From Lentisphaerota bacterium (GTDB lineage Bacteria > Verrucomicrobiota > Kiritimatiellia > UBA8416 > JAIOPI01): a stretch of 64,000 nt of DNA. Position 1 is the first letter of the stretch. Each line of letters opens with the position of its first letter. Made by a program: the position numbers and the translations under genes. The notes under the pieces were generated by a model. The model searched no databases and was not told the origin of the DNA. It was given only the letters and a program-made list of their open reading frames with translations. The stretch is from contig JAIOPI010000030.1 in NCBI GenBank assembly GCA_021413965.1, positions 151,426 to 215,425 of the forward strand, written 5' to 3'. Positions 54,873-63,770 of the stretch are shown here, one piece after another.

Positions 54873-57140
54873 ATGAGCAGAGTCATGGGCGGGTCCAACG
54901 GGTGGGGTGGGGGCGGGCGCGTGAGCCGCTGGCTGGTGAGCATGGGCTGCGCGATGTCGCTGCTGGTGTTGGCGGCGGGCGCCCAGGCGCCCGCGCCGGC
55001 CGCCGGCGCCCTCGGGGAAGGCGAGATCGAGACGTCCGCCGATCGCCTCAACTACGACCGCGACAAGGGCATTGTCGAGGGCGTGGGCCACGTGGTCATC
55101 CGCCGCGACGACGTCGTGCTGCGCGCGGACTACGTGCGCGTCGACGTCAACACGCAGGAGGCCGAGGCCTTCGGCGACGTGACGCTGACGCGGGGCGACG
55201 ACACCTGGAAGGGGCCGTCGCTGCGCTACAACTTCAAGAGCGGGGCGGGCGCCACGTCGGAGATGAAGGTGACGGCCGAGCCGTTCTATGTCCGCTCGGA
55301 CAGCTCCGAGCGCGATGCGAAGGGCACCTACATCCTGCACAACGCGTGGGTCTCAACCTGCAACCCGGACGAAGGCGACGTGGACTTCCACGTCACGGCG
55401 CGTGAGCTGGAAGTCGTGCCCGACGACTACATCAAGGCGCGCGGGGCGGTCTGGTGGTTTGGCCCGGTGCCGAGCATGTACATCCCTTACTGGTACCGCG
55501 ACCTGGACGGCGATTTCGGCTTCCGGTTTCAGCCCGGCTACAGCAGCCGCAACGGGCCTTACATGCTCAGCTCATACCGCTACCGGCTCAATCCCGGCCT
55601 GACGGGCTCCACGCACCTGGACTACCGCACGGAGCGCGGCGTGGCGACGGGGCAGGACTTCCGCTGGAACACGGGCGAGGACCGGCACGTCGGCGACTTC
55701 AAGGCTTACTACGCGGACGACCAGGACCCGCTCGACGACCAGGATGTGGCGGCGGCCAAGGATATCGAGGCGGACCGCTACCGGCTGCGCTACCACGACA
55801 CCTACGTGCTGGCTGAGCGGGACATCGTGCTGGCGCGGGCGCATTACCTGAGCGACCCGGACGTCCTCGAGGATTTCTTCGAGGATGAATTCCGCGACGA
55901 GCGGCAGCCGGACAATTTCGTGAACTACACGCACCGCGGCGACCAGTACACGGCCGGCATTGTGGCGCGTTCGCGGGTCAACGATTTCTACGACAACATC
56001 AACCGGCTGCCCGAGGCCACCTACGACCTCTTCCGCCAGCCCCTGGGAGACACGGACCTCTTCTATGAGAGTGAGTCGGCCGCGAGCGTCCTCGAGCACG
56101 TCTTCCCCGATGGCAGCGATTCCGAGGACTACAACGTGTTCCGGTTCGACACGAAGCACACCCTGTTCTACCCGGACAAGTACCTGGGCTTCCTGACGGT
56201 GGTGCCGCGCGCGGGCGTGCGGGCAACCTACTTCTCGGACACCGTGCGCAACGAGACGGTCAGCGACGGGTCGGTCGTGCTGGTGACGAACCGGGTGGTG
56301 GACGCCAGCGGGCGCACCAACACGGTGGTGCAGTCGAGCACGTCCACCAACGCGGTGACGCGCTCCTTCTCGGACGGGGCGGACACGCGGGCCCTGGTCG
56401 AACTGGGCTTCGAGACGTCCTACAAGGCGTTCCAGGTGTATGACACGCGCTTTGGCCCGCGCCGGCACATCGTCGAGCCGTTCGCGAACTACACGTTCAT
56501 TCCCGAGCCCAACGTGACGCCTGACCACCTGTACCAGTTCGACGAGGTGGACACGCTCGACGAGCAGCATACCGTGCGCTTCGGCGCGCGCCAGAAGTGG
56601 CAGGAGAAGCGTCCGAACGGGGCCTACGACCTCGTGGATTTGGAGCTGTCCTCGATCTTGAACATCCACCAGGCAGAGGGGCAGGACGCGATCGAGTTCC
56701 TCTACTGGGACGGCGAACTGCGCCCGGTCGATGGCTGGGCGATCGACACGGACGGTTCCTGGAGCCTCGCCGAGGGCACCTTCGAGACGTTCAATACGTG
56801 GCTGATCTTCAATGGGTCGAAGGACATCAACACGCGGGCGGAGTACCGGTACCGGCGCGACGACAGCAGCGCACTGTTCGGCGACGTGACCCTGTTCCCG
56901 GAGGCGCGCTGGAGCTACAACGCGTATGCACGCGAGGAGTTCGAGCAGAACCGGCTTGAGGAAGTGGGCGGTTACATTCAGCACACGTTCACCTGCGTTG
57001 CGCTGCGGGTGGGGTCGAATTTCCTGCCGGGTTACACGCGGACCGACGACTCCGAGGTGGACGACGAATACCGCTTCATGCTCGAGTTCTGGCTGACGGC
57101 GTTTCCGAAGAACGCGCTCGGCAGCCGGCATGGCGGCTGA
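54873..57140 (+). CDS. lptD: LPS-assembly protein LptD
   Basis: 755 residues with a signal peptide (about 1-40). An N-terminal OstA/LptA-like beta-jellyroll (about 48-180: ETSADRLNYDRDKGIVEGVGHV, EAFGDVTLTRGDD), then a large barrel starting near PSMYIPYWYRDLDGDFGFRFQPG and rich in Tyr/Asp strands. It would place lipopolysaccharide in the outer membrane. LptE is not in the window. This gene is the best evidence for an LPS-type outer membrane here. Confidence 0.92.
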   Translation: MSRVMGGSNGWGGGGRVSRWLVSMGCAMSLLVLAAGAQAPAPAAGALGEGEIETSADRLNYDRDKGIVEGVGHVVIRRDDVVLRADYVRVDVNTQEAEAFGDVTLTRGDDTWKGPSLRYNFKSGAGATSEMKVTAEPFYVRSDSSERDAKGTYILHNAWVSTCNPDEGDVDFHVTARELEVVPDDYIKARGAVWWFGPVPSMYIPYWYRDLDGDFGFRFQPGYSSRNGPYMLSSYRYRLNPGLTGSTHLDYRTERGVATGQDFRWNTGEDRHVGDFKAYYADDQDPLDDQDVAAAKDIEADRYRLRYHDTYVLAERDIVLARAHYLSDPDVLEDFFEDEFRDERQPDNFVNYTHRGDQYTAGIVARSRVNDFYDNINRLPEATYDLFRQPLGDTDLFYESESAASVLEHVFPDGSDSEDYNVFRFDTKHTLFYPDKYLGFLTVVPRAGVRATYFSDTVRNETVSDGSVVLVTNRVVDASGRTNTVVQSSTSTNAVTRSFSDGADTRALVELGFETSYKAFQVYDTRFGPRRHIVEPFANYTFIPEPNVTPDHLYQFDEVDTLDEQHTVRFGARQKWQEKRPNGAYDLVDLELSSILNIHQAEGQDAIEFLYWDGELRPVDGWAIDTDGSWSLAEGTFETFNTWLIFNGSKDINTRAEYRYRRDDSSALFGDVTLFPEARWSYNAYAREEFEQNRLEEVGGYIQHTFTCVALRVGSNFLPGYTRTDDSEVDDEYRFMLEFWLTAFPKNALGSRHGG

Positions 57141-57173
57141 TCGCACGTCGGCCGTGCGATCAGATCGTTTTGC
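57137..57173 (+). terminator. Rho-independent terminator after lptD
   Basis: CTGATCGCACG and CGTGCGATCAG form a perfect 11-base stem with a 5-base loop, overlapping the lptD stop codon and followed by ATCGTTTTGC. The T-run is short. A further palindrome GTTTTGC-ATC-GCAAAAC follows at 57167-57183. Confidence 0.55.
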
Positions 57174-57240
57174 ATCGCAAAACAGTAGAGAGTGAAGTTC
57201 CTTCAGATGACGAACTTGGCGATACGCAAGATGGACCAAA

Positions 57241-57263
57241 CGTCCGCCGCGCAGCGGCGGACG
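57241..57263. repeat. Inverted repeat before the pseudopilin start
   Basis: CGTCCGCCGC and GCGGCGGACG are perfect 10-base arms with a GCA loop, ending one base before the ATG at 57264. It may hide or set the ribosome access of the gene. Confidence 0.6.
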
Positions 57264-57722
57264 ATGAGGATTTCGAGGAGGGTAAATCCGGCGCGGTCGC
57301 GCGCCGGATTTACCCTCCTCGAAATCCTGGTCGTCGTACTGATCATCACGATCCTGGCGACGATTGTCGGGGTCAAGGTCGTGGACAAGCCGGGGCAGGC
57401 GCGGGTGGCGGCCACCAAGGCGCAACTGGTGGGGTTCCGCTCGGCCCTGCAGGTTTACCACATGCAGAACAGCATGTATCCGACCCAGGAGCAGGGCCTG
57501 GAGGCGTTGTGCCGCTTGCCGACCACGCCGCCGGTGCCGGCCAGTTATCCGGACGAAGGCTATCTCGACACGCACAACCTGCCCCTGGACCAATGGGGAC
57601 GTCCCTACGTCTACCTGGTTCCCGGCACCGATAACCAGCCCTACGAAGTGATCAGCTACGGTTCCGACGGTGAGCCGGGCGGCACCGGCGACGCCGCGGA
57701 CATCTCCACCGCCGCCATGTGA
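57264..57722 (+). CDS. Type II secretion pseudopilin GspG-like
   Basis: 152 residues from the ATG at 57264, giving a 15-residue leader ending in G before the FTLLEILVV prepilin-cleavage motif (cleavage G/F, with E at +5). An ATG at 57207 or GTG at 57192 would give a longer leader, which is also possible. The N-terminal helix LLEILVVVLIITILATIVGV is followed by the GspG features GFRSALQVYHMQNSMYPTQEQGL, DQWGRPYVYLVPG and YEVISYGSDGEPGG. It is the major pseudopilin type of T2SS. No other gsp gene is nearby. The leader is coded in a perfect palindrome. Confidence 0.85.
   Translation: MRISRRVNPARSRAGFTLLEILVVVLIITILATIVGVKVVDKPGQARVAATKAQLVGFRSALQVYHMQNSMYPTQEQGLEALCRLPTTPPVPASYPDEGYLDTHNLPLDQWGRPYVYLVPGTDNQPYEVISYGSDGEPGGTGDAADISTAAM
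57267..57328. repeat. Perfect 29-base inverted repeat within the pseudopilin gene
   Basis: Bases 57267-57295 and 57300-57328 are exact reverse complements with a 4-base loop (GTCG). The repeat begins right after the ATG at 57264 and spans codons 2-21, so it codes the leader and the cleavage site. The opposite strand reads almost the same peptide, RAGFTLLEIL. Confidence 0.95.
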
Positions 57723-57776
57723 GCCGCCAGTCGCCGGGGACGGTCGCCTTGGCCGGCGCGTGAAGCGGGAGGCGGA

Positions 57777-60700
57777 ATGGTCGCGTTCAGGCTATGGCGG
57801 GTGGCGGTGGCCGCGGGACTGGCGGCCCTCCTGTGGCGGCCGGGGCCGCTGCCCGCTGCGGTCGTCATCAATGAGTTTCTCGCCATCAATGGCACCGGGC
57901 TGGCCGATGCCGACGGAGACCGCCCGGATTGGATTGAGCTCTGGAATGGCGGCACGGGTGCGGTGAGTCTGGCGGGCTGGCGCCTGACTGATGATAGCCG
58001 GGACCTGAATCAATGGACGTTCCCCGCGACGACCATCCCGGCCGGGGGCTACCTGGTGGTTTTTGCGAGCGGCAAGAACCGCGCTGTGGCGGGGCAGCCC
58101 TTGCACACCAACTTCAAACTCAAGGGCGAAGGCGAGTATCTGGCGCTGGTGCGGCCCGATGGCGCAGCCATTGAGGACGCCTACGCGCCGGCCTACCCGC
58201 TTCAGTTCACGGATATCTCCTTTGGCCGGACGACGAACCTGGACGCGGGGGTCGGCTATTTCACCCTGCCCACGCCGGGATCCGTCAATGCGGCCGCGGC
58301 GCTGGCGCAGACCGCGGCCACGACGTGCAGCGCCCCGCATGGCACGTACACCAGCACGATCACCGTGGCGATCAGCTGCCTGACCACGGGAGCGCAGGTC
58401 CGCTACACGCGGGACGGCAGCGCGCCTGTGACGAACTCCATGCTGTATGGAGGGCCGCTCGTCATCAGCAACACGACGATTCTGCGCGCACGCGCTTTTG
58501 CGTTTGGGCACGTGCCCTCCGACTCAATCACGCAAACGTATCTCTTTCTGGCGGATGTTGCGCGGCAGCCCGCGAACCCTGCAGGCTTTCCCGCCACGTG
58601 GAGCGGGTCCGTCGCGGATTACGCCATGGAGGACAATACCAACGACCTGAAACTCGTCGCGGGCGATGTCGCGCTGTCCGTGGAGCAGGCGCGTCAGGTC
58701 GTGCAGCAATCGCTGGCAGGACTGCCCTCGGTCTCGCTGGTGATGAGCATCGACGACTGGTTCAGCGCCAGTTCGGGGATCTACGCCAACGCCCTGAACG
58801 AAGGACCTCCCTGGGAGCGCGCCTGCTCGGTGGAATTCCTGCCCTGGGAGGGCGAACCGGGCTTCCAGATCAACGCCGGGGTCGAGATGCACGGCGGGAC
58901 GGCGCGCTACCCGAACATCACGCCGAAGCACGCCATCCAGGTGTCGTTCAAGAATGAGTTCGGGCCCGCGTCGCTGGCGTATCGCGTTTTCACAAACGCC
59001 CCCGTGGAGGTGTTCAACACGCTGGTCCTGAGATCGGACGTGCGCGATTGCTGGACGAGCCCGGGCGATTACGGCGACGGGCCGAATCCGCGCTCGCAGG
59101 CAACCTACCTGCGCGATCCGTGGCTGATCGAGAGCCAGCGCGATCTGGGCGCGGCCGCCCCGGGCCGCCGCTTCGTGCACCTGTATCTGAACGGCATGTA
59201 CTGGGGCGTCTATGACCTCACGGAGCGCACGGACAACGTCTTCGCCGCGGCGCGACTGGGCGGCGACAGCGCGGCGTACGACACCGTGCACAATGTGTAC
59301 CCGCCGCGCGCCATTGAAGGCGACCTGGTGAAGTGGGACGAGCTGCGGACGAAAGCCGCCGCGGGGCTGGCGAGCAACGATGCCTACCAGGGCATCCAGG
59401 GAAACGATGCGGACGGCACGCGCAACCCCGCGCGCGAGATCCTGTGCGACGTGCAATCGCTGCTGCAGGTTCTGCTTCCCGGGCAGTATGCGGCGCCGCA
59501 CGACTGGCCCGGGAACTGGTTCGGCAACCGGCTGCGCGGGGCCGACAGCATCGGGTTTCACTTCTCCAATTGGGACGGTGACCTCGGCTTCGTGCCGGGG
59601 CGGATTGACTACGACCGGGTGACGATTGTGGGCGGATCCAATTTCAACGACACGTGGGGCATTGTGGACAAGGGCTGCCGGCTCAATGCGGAGTACCGCC
59701 TGCGGTATGCCGACTTCATCCACCGTCACTTCTTTCACGGGGGCGCGCTGACGGGGGAGGCTGCCGCGGCGCGGTGGCGGCGGCTGGCGGAAGACTTGCG
59801 TCCGGGCATGGTGGCAGAGTCCGCCCGCTGGGGCGACTATCGTCGCGACGTGCACCCGTATGAGACGCCGCCATTCGAGCTCTACACGCCAGCCCGGCAT
59901 TGGGAGCCAACGGTTCAATCCATGGCGACGAATCACGTGGCGGCCCGCCACCCGGTGCTGCTTCAGCAATACCGCCAGCACGGGCTGTATCCCGCGGTGG
60001 CGGCGCCTGAGTTTCTCGTGCAGGGCGTGCCGCAGTACGGCGGCGCGTTCGCGCCTGGCGCCACGCTCACGCTCGCGGCCTCCAACACAATCTACTTCAC
60101 CCTCGATGGCACCGATCCGCGGCAGTATGGAACGGGGGCGGCCGTGGGCACGGCTTACAGCGGCGCCCTGCCGTTGACCCACGCGATGGCGGTCAGCGCG
60201 CGCGCCCTGTCGGGAACGACCTGGAGTGCGCTTGCCGAGGCGGTGTTCGTGCCGGCCCAAGCCCCCGTCATCCGGCTGACGGAATTGATGTTCCACCCGC
60301 GCGACGCCAGCGGCCAGACCAACTGGGTGGCGTCCGATTTTGAGTTCATCGAATTCCAGAACCAGGGCGAGGCGACCGCGGGCCTCGCGGGCCTGCGGTT
60401 TACCGCGGGCATCAACTTCGACTTCACCGGGTCTGCCGTACGGGCCCTGGCGCCCGGTCAGTTCGTGCTGGTGGTGGCCAACCGCGCGGCGTTTGCCAGC
60501 CGTTATCCGGGGGTTCCGGCGAGCCTGGTGGCGGGGGAGTTCACGCGGTCATTTGCCTGGCCAAAGCCGGTCCTGCGCGACGAAGGAGAGGCCGTTCGCC
60601 TGGTGGATGCGCGGGGCTCCAACCTCGTGGCGTTCACGTACCGGGACGCCCGCGGGTGGCCCCTGGCCGCCGCCGGCGCCGGGCATTCGCTCGTGCCGGC

Positions 60701-63700
60701 CCCCGGGTCCGATCAGACGCAGGACCTGGACTACGGCGGCAACTGGCGCGCCAGCGCCTGGCGGGATGGCTCGCCCGGCGCCGCCGACCCGGCGCCCGTG
60801 ACGGATGTGGTGCTGAACGAATTCGCCGCCCACACGGACTACACAAACGGGCAACCCTGGCAGGACGCCAACGATTGGGTCGAACTCTATCACGCCGGCA
60901 CGGCCGCCGTGGTGTTTGCGGACTGGTACCTGAGCGATCGTGCCTCCGATCTGAAGCTGTGGGCGCTGCCGCCATCGCTCACGCTGCAGCCCGGCCACTG
61001 GCTGGTGCTGGATGAGGTGACTGGCTTCCACCCCGCCACGAACAGCGGCTTCGGCCTGAACAAGGCCGGTGATGAAATCTTTCTGTCGCACCTGCCGGGC
61101 AATGGCAAGGACCGGGTCGTGGATGCGGTGCGTTTCAAGGCGCAGGAGGCGGACTCGACGGAGGGACGCTGGCCGGATGGGGGCGCGTGGTGGCAGGGAC
61201 TGCTCGGGCCGACGGCGAACACCTCGAATACGCCGCCGGTGGGCCGGGTCGTCATCACGGAGTTCATGCCGCAGCCGCCGGCGCTGGACGGCGCAGCGGG
61301 AGCTGCGGCCGAGGAGTTCGTGGAGATTCGCAATACGTCTGCCGCGACCGTGACGCTGGCCAACGCCGCGGGAGCCTGGAGGCTGACGGGGGAGGTGGAA
61401 TATACATTTTCGGGCGCGCCCACCCTGGACCCGGGCGAGCATCTGGTGGTCGTGGGGTTTGACCCCGAGGCGGATCCCCAGGCGCTGGCCGCGTTTCGTG
61501 CACACTACTCGCAGGCACCTGCGGCGGGCCTGGTCGTGGGGCCCTGGCAGGGGACTCTGGATAATCTCGGCGGCCGGCTGGCGCTCGAACGTCCACAGGC
61601 GGGAGACCAGCCTGGCGAGTCCGCCAGCTGGGTCATTGTCGATGAAGTCATCTATTATTCCCGTTCCCCATGGCCTGGCGGTGCAACGGGATCGGAGACG
61701 GGGCTGCAGCGCGCCGACGCGCAGGGCGCGGGCAGCGCTCCCGACAATTGGTATGCGCCGATCGTTCCCTCGCCGGGCGCGGCGGCGGAAGGGATCGTCC
61801 TGGTGCGGCCATCGAACGGGGAGGTATGCTTCTCAGGCGAGACGGTGCAGCTCCTGGCGCTGGCGGACACCGCATCCCTGGCGTCCCCGCTGGGGGCGGT
61901 GACCTTTCGCGCGGGCACGAATGTCCTCGCCGTCGTCCCGACGGCGCCATTCGCGTGCTCCTGGTCGATCCCCGCCGCGGGTTCCTATCGGCTGTCCGCA
62001 ACCATGGCCACGGCGGCCGGCGCGGTGACGTCAGCGACGGTTGTGGTGCATGCCCTGAGCGTGGGAACGCTCGCCGTGCGGGAGGCGCTCGATGCGGATT
62101 GGTCGGTCGAAGGCTCGGTGATGGGCGAGAGGGCCGCGGATATCACGGTGTACTGGGGCGAGACGGACGGCGGAACGAATCGCGAGGCGTGGGCCGCGGG
62201 CGTGCCGGTGGGGAGTGTCAGCAACGCGACGTACGAGGTGCAGGCGCTGGCACCTCGGGCGGGGACGACCTACTACGTTCGGGCCTGCGGCCGGCGCGGC
62301 GCGCACGAAGGCTGGTCGTCCGCCAGCACGATGTTCACGACGATTTCCATCACGCCCAACTGGCCGTGGAGGTTGCCCCTGACGTTCAGCGGCTACACAG
62401 GAACGGAAGCCCTCGTGGAGTTTCCGGCGTTGGTGACCTTCAGCACCAACACGGCGGGCTTCCGCTATGAATTGTTCAACGCGGGATGGGGCAGCCTGCG
62501 GTTTGTCGACGATGGCGGGCGCTCGTTGCCGTACGAGGTCGAGCTGTGGGATACCAACGGAACATCGCATGTCTGGGTCGCACTCGGGGCGCTGACGAAC
62601 GGCGCGGCGATTACGGCCTACTGGGGCGGCGGCGTCACCGGCGCCCCCGCGTACACACGAGATGGATCGACGTGGCGCGGAGGGTTCGAGGGCGTGTGGC
62701 ATCTGGGTGCGAGCCTCGCGGACGCGACAGGGCATGGTCACGACGCGCTGGACATGGGGTCTACCGTGGTGACCGGCCGGGCAGGGGCCGCGCGCGCGTT
62801 CGACGGGTTCGACGATGCGCTGTGCCCGCAACTGGAGGCGGCCTGGTACGGGCAGTCTCTCGATGCCTGTACGATCAGCATCTGGGCCAGTCCCCAGGTG
62901 GTCTCCAACATGACCGTCTTCGGAACGGCAACGAATGCGGCGGCGCTGCGGTTGGCTGCGCGCAACATCCCGCTGCGCTACTGGCGGTACGACGTGGGAA
63001 ACACCGTCAGCAGTCCGCACACATTCGCACTCAATCAGTGGCAGATGTTCAGCCTGGTCCTCAGCAACGGCTACGCGTACGCGGCGCTGAACGACGGGGC
63101 GCTGGTGGCCCTGACCGCTTTCAGCCCGTTCACGCTTGCGGGCGCGCCCTGGATTGGCGCCGGCACGGGTGGGCAGGACCGCTTCAAGGGAGCGATCGAC
63201 GAGGCCCGCGTCAGCGGCAGGGCGCGCTCGGCCGCGTGGCTGCAGGCCGAATACCGGACCCTGGCGCGCCCGGACACGTTCGTCACCTGCGGGGCCGTGG
63301 CCGCTCAGCCGCGCCTCGACGTCGATGCGGACGGCATGCCTGACGCGTGGGAGCGCCAGGCCTTCGGGGCCATCGACGTGCCCGCGGGGCAGGCTGGCGC
63401 GGACTGGGATGGCGATGGCATGCTCAACGTGGAGGAATACACGGCGGGCACGGATCCGACCAATGCCGCCAGTGTCTTCGCCTTGCGTCCCGGTGCCAGT
63501 AATGGAATGCTGAGCGTCACGTTCGACAGCCTTGCCGCACAGGGCGACGGCTATGAAGGTCTGACCCGCTATTACGATCTGCTCGGCGCGACCAGTCTTC
63601 ACGCATTGGCTGACGGCCTGTGGATGCCCGTTGACGGCATGACGAACGTGCAGGGGCAGCATGGGGTGCGCACGTGGGCGACGAATGCAACGCCGTGGCG

Positions 63701-63731
63701 CTTCTTCTCGGGGACCGTGAGGCTGGAGTGA
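57777..63731 (+). CDS. Giant secreted CotH/lamin-tail domain protein
   Basis: 1984 residues with GGGAGG four bases from the ATG. A signal peptide (about 1-28) is followed by a lamin-tail domain (about 29-145), a chitobiase-like beta domain (about 180-260) and a CotH-like domain (about 310-700, with the YLNGMYWGVYDLTERTDN stretch). A second chitobiase-like domain (about 750-830) and lamin-tail domains starting near 845, 1005 and 1155 come next. A fibronectin-like domain (about 1424-1520), a DUF2341-like domain (about 1531-1620) and a LamG jelly-roll (about 1637-1838) follow. The end has an Asp-rich calcium-type repeat (DADGMPDAWERQ) and a C-terminal module. CotH proteins can be atypical kinases. 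The role of this one is unknown. Confidence 0.85.
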   Translation: MVAFRLWRVAVAAGLAALLWRPGPLPAAVVINEFLAINGTGLADADGDRPDWIELWNGGTGAVSLAGWRLTDDSRDLNQWTFPATTIPAGGYLVVFASGKNRAVAGQPLHTNFKLKGEGEYLALVRPDGAAIEDAYAPAYPLQFTDISFGRTTNLDAGVGYFTLPTPGSVNAAAALAQTAATTCSAPHGTYTSTITVAISCLTTGAQVRYTRDGSAPVTNSMLYGGPLVISNTTILRARAFAFGHVPSDSITQTYLFLADVARQPANPAGFPATWSGSVADYAMEDNTNDLKLVAGDVALSVEQARQVVQQSLAGLPSVSLVMSIDDWFSASSGIYANALNEGPPWERACSVEFLPWEGEPGFQINAGVEMHGGTARYPNITPKHAIQVSFKNEFGPASLAYRVFTNAPVEVFNTLVLRSDVRDCWTSPGDYGDGPNPRSQATYLRDPWLIESQRDLGAAAPGRRFVHLYLNGMYWGVYDLTERTDNVFAAARLGGDSAAYDTVHNVYPPRAIEGDLVKWDELRTKAAAGLASNDAYQGIQGNDADGTRNPAREILCDVQSLLQVLLPGQYAAPHDWPGNWFGNRLRGADSIGFHFSNWDGDLGFVPGRIDYDRVTIVGGSNFNDTWGIVDKGCRLNAEYRLRYADFIHRHFFHGGALTGEAAAARWRRLAEDLRPGMVAESARWGDYRRDVHPYETPPFELYTPARHWEPTVQSMATNHVAARHPVLLQQYRQHGLYPAVAAPEFLVQGVPQYGGAFAPGATLTLAASNTIYFTLDGTDPRQYGTGAAVGTAYSGALPLTHAMAVSARALSGTTWSALAEAVFVPAQAPVIRLTELMFHPRDASGQTNWVASDFEFIEFQNQGEATAGLAGLRFTAGINFDFTGSAVRALAPGQFVLVVANRAAFASRYPGVPASLVAGEFTRSFAWPKPVLRDEGEAVRLVDARGSNLVAFTYRDARGWPLAAAGAGHSLVPAPGSDQTQDLDYGGNWRASAWRDGSPGAADPAPVTDVVLNEFAAHTDYTNGQPWQDANDWVELYHAGTAAVVFADWYLSDRASDLKLWALPPSLTLQPGHWLVLDEVTGFHPATNSGFGLNKAGDEIFLSHLPGNGKDRVVDAVRFKAQEADSTEGRWPDGGAWWQGLLGPTANTSNTPPVGRVVITEFMPQPPALDGAAGAAAEEFVEIRNTSAATVTLANAAGAWRLTGEVEYTFSGAPTLDPGEHLVVVGFDPEADPQALAAFRAHYSQAPAAGLVVGPWQGTLDNLGGRLALERPQAGDQPGESASWVIVDEVIYYSRSPWPGGATGSETGLQRADAQGAGSAPDNWYAPIVPSPGAAAEGIVLVRPSNGEVCFSGETVQLLALADTASLASPLGAVTFRAGTNVLAVVPTAPFACSWSIPAAGSYRLSATMATAAGAVTSATVVVHALSVGTLAVREALDADWSVEGSVMGERAADITVYWGETDGGTNREAWAAGVPVGSVSNATYEVQALAPRAGTTYYVRACGRRGAHEGWSSASTMFTTISITPNWPWRLPLTFSGYTGTEALVEFPALVTFSTNTAGFRYELFNAGWGSLRFVDDGGRSLPYEVELWDTNGTSHVWVALGALTNGAAITAYWGGGVTGAPAYTRDGSTWRGGFEGVWHLGASLADATGHGHDALDMGSTVVTGRAGAARAFDGFDDALCPQLEAAWYGQSLDACTISIWASPQVVSNMTVFGTATNAAALRLAARNIPLRYWRYDVGNTVSSPHTFALNQWQMFSLVLSNGYAYAALNDGALVALTAFSPFTLAGAPWIGAGTGGQDRFKGAIDEARVSGRARSAAWLQAEYRTLARPDTFVTCGAVAAQPRLDVDADGMPDAWERQAFGAIDVPAGQAGADWDGDGMLNVEEYTAGTDPTNAASVFALRPGASNGMLSVTFDSLAAQGDGYEGLTRYYDLLGATSLHALADGLWMPVDGMTNVQGQHGVRTWATNATPWRFFSGTVRLE

Positions 63732-63770
63732 GGCGGGCCGCCACCTCGGGGCCATCCTCTGGAAATCATC

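Noticed and set aside
57203..57418. Minus-strand frame with a prepilin-like RAGFTLLEIL motif
   Set aside because: The motif comes from the perfect palindrome; the rest of the frame is the complement of the pseudopilin and does not resemble a pilin.
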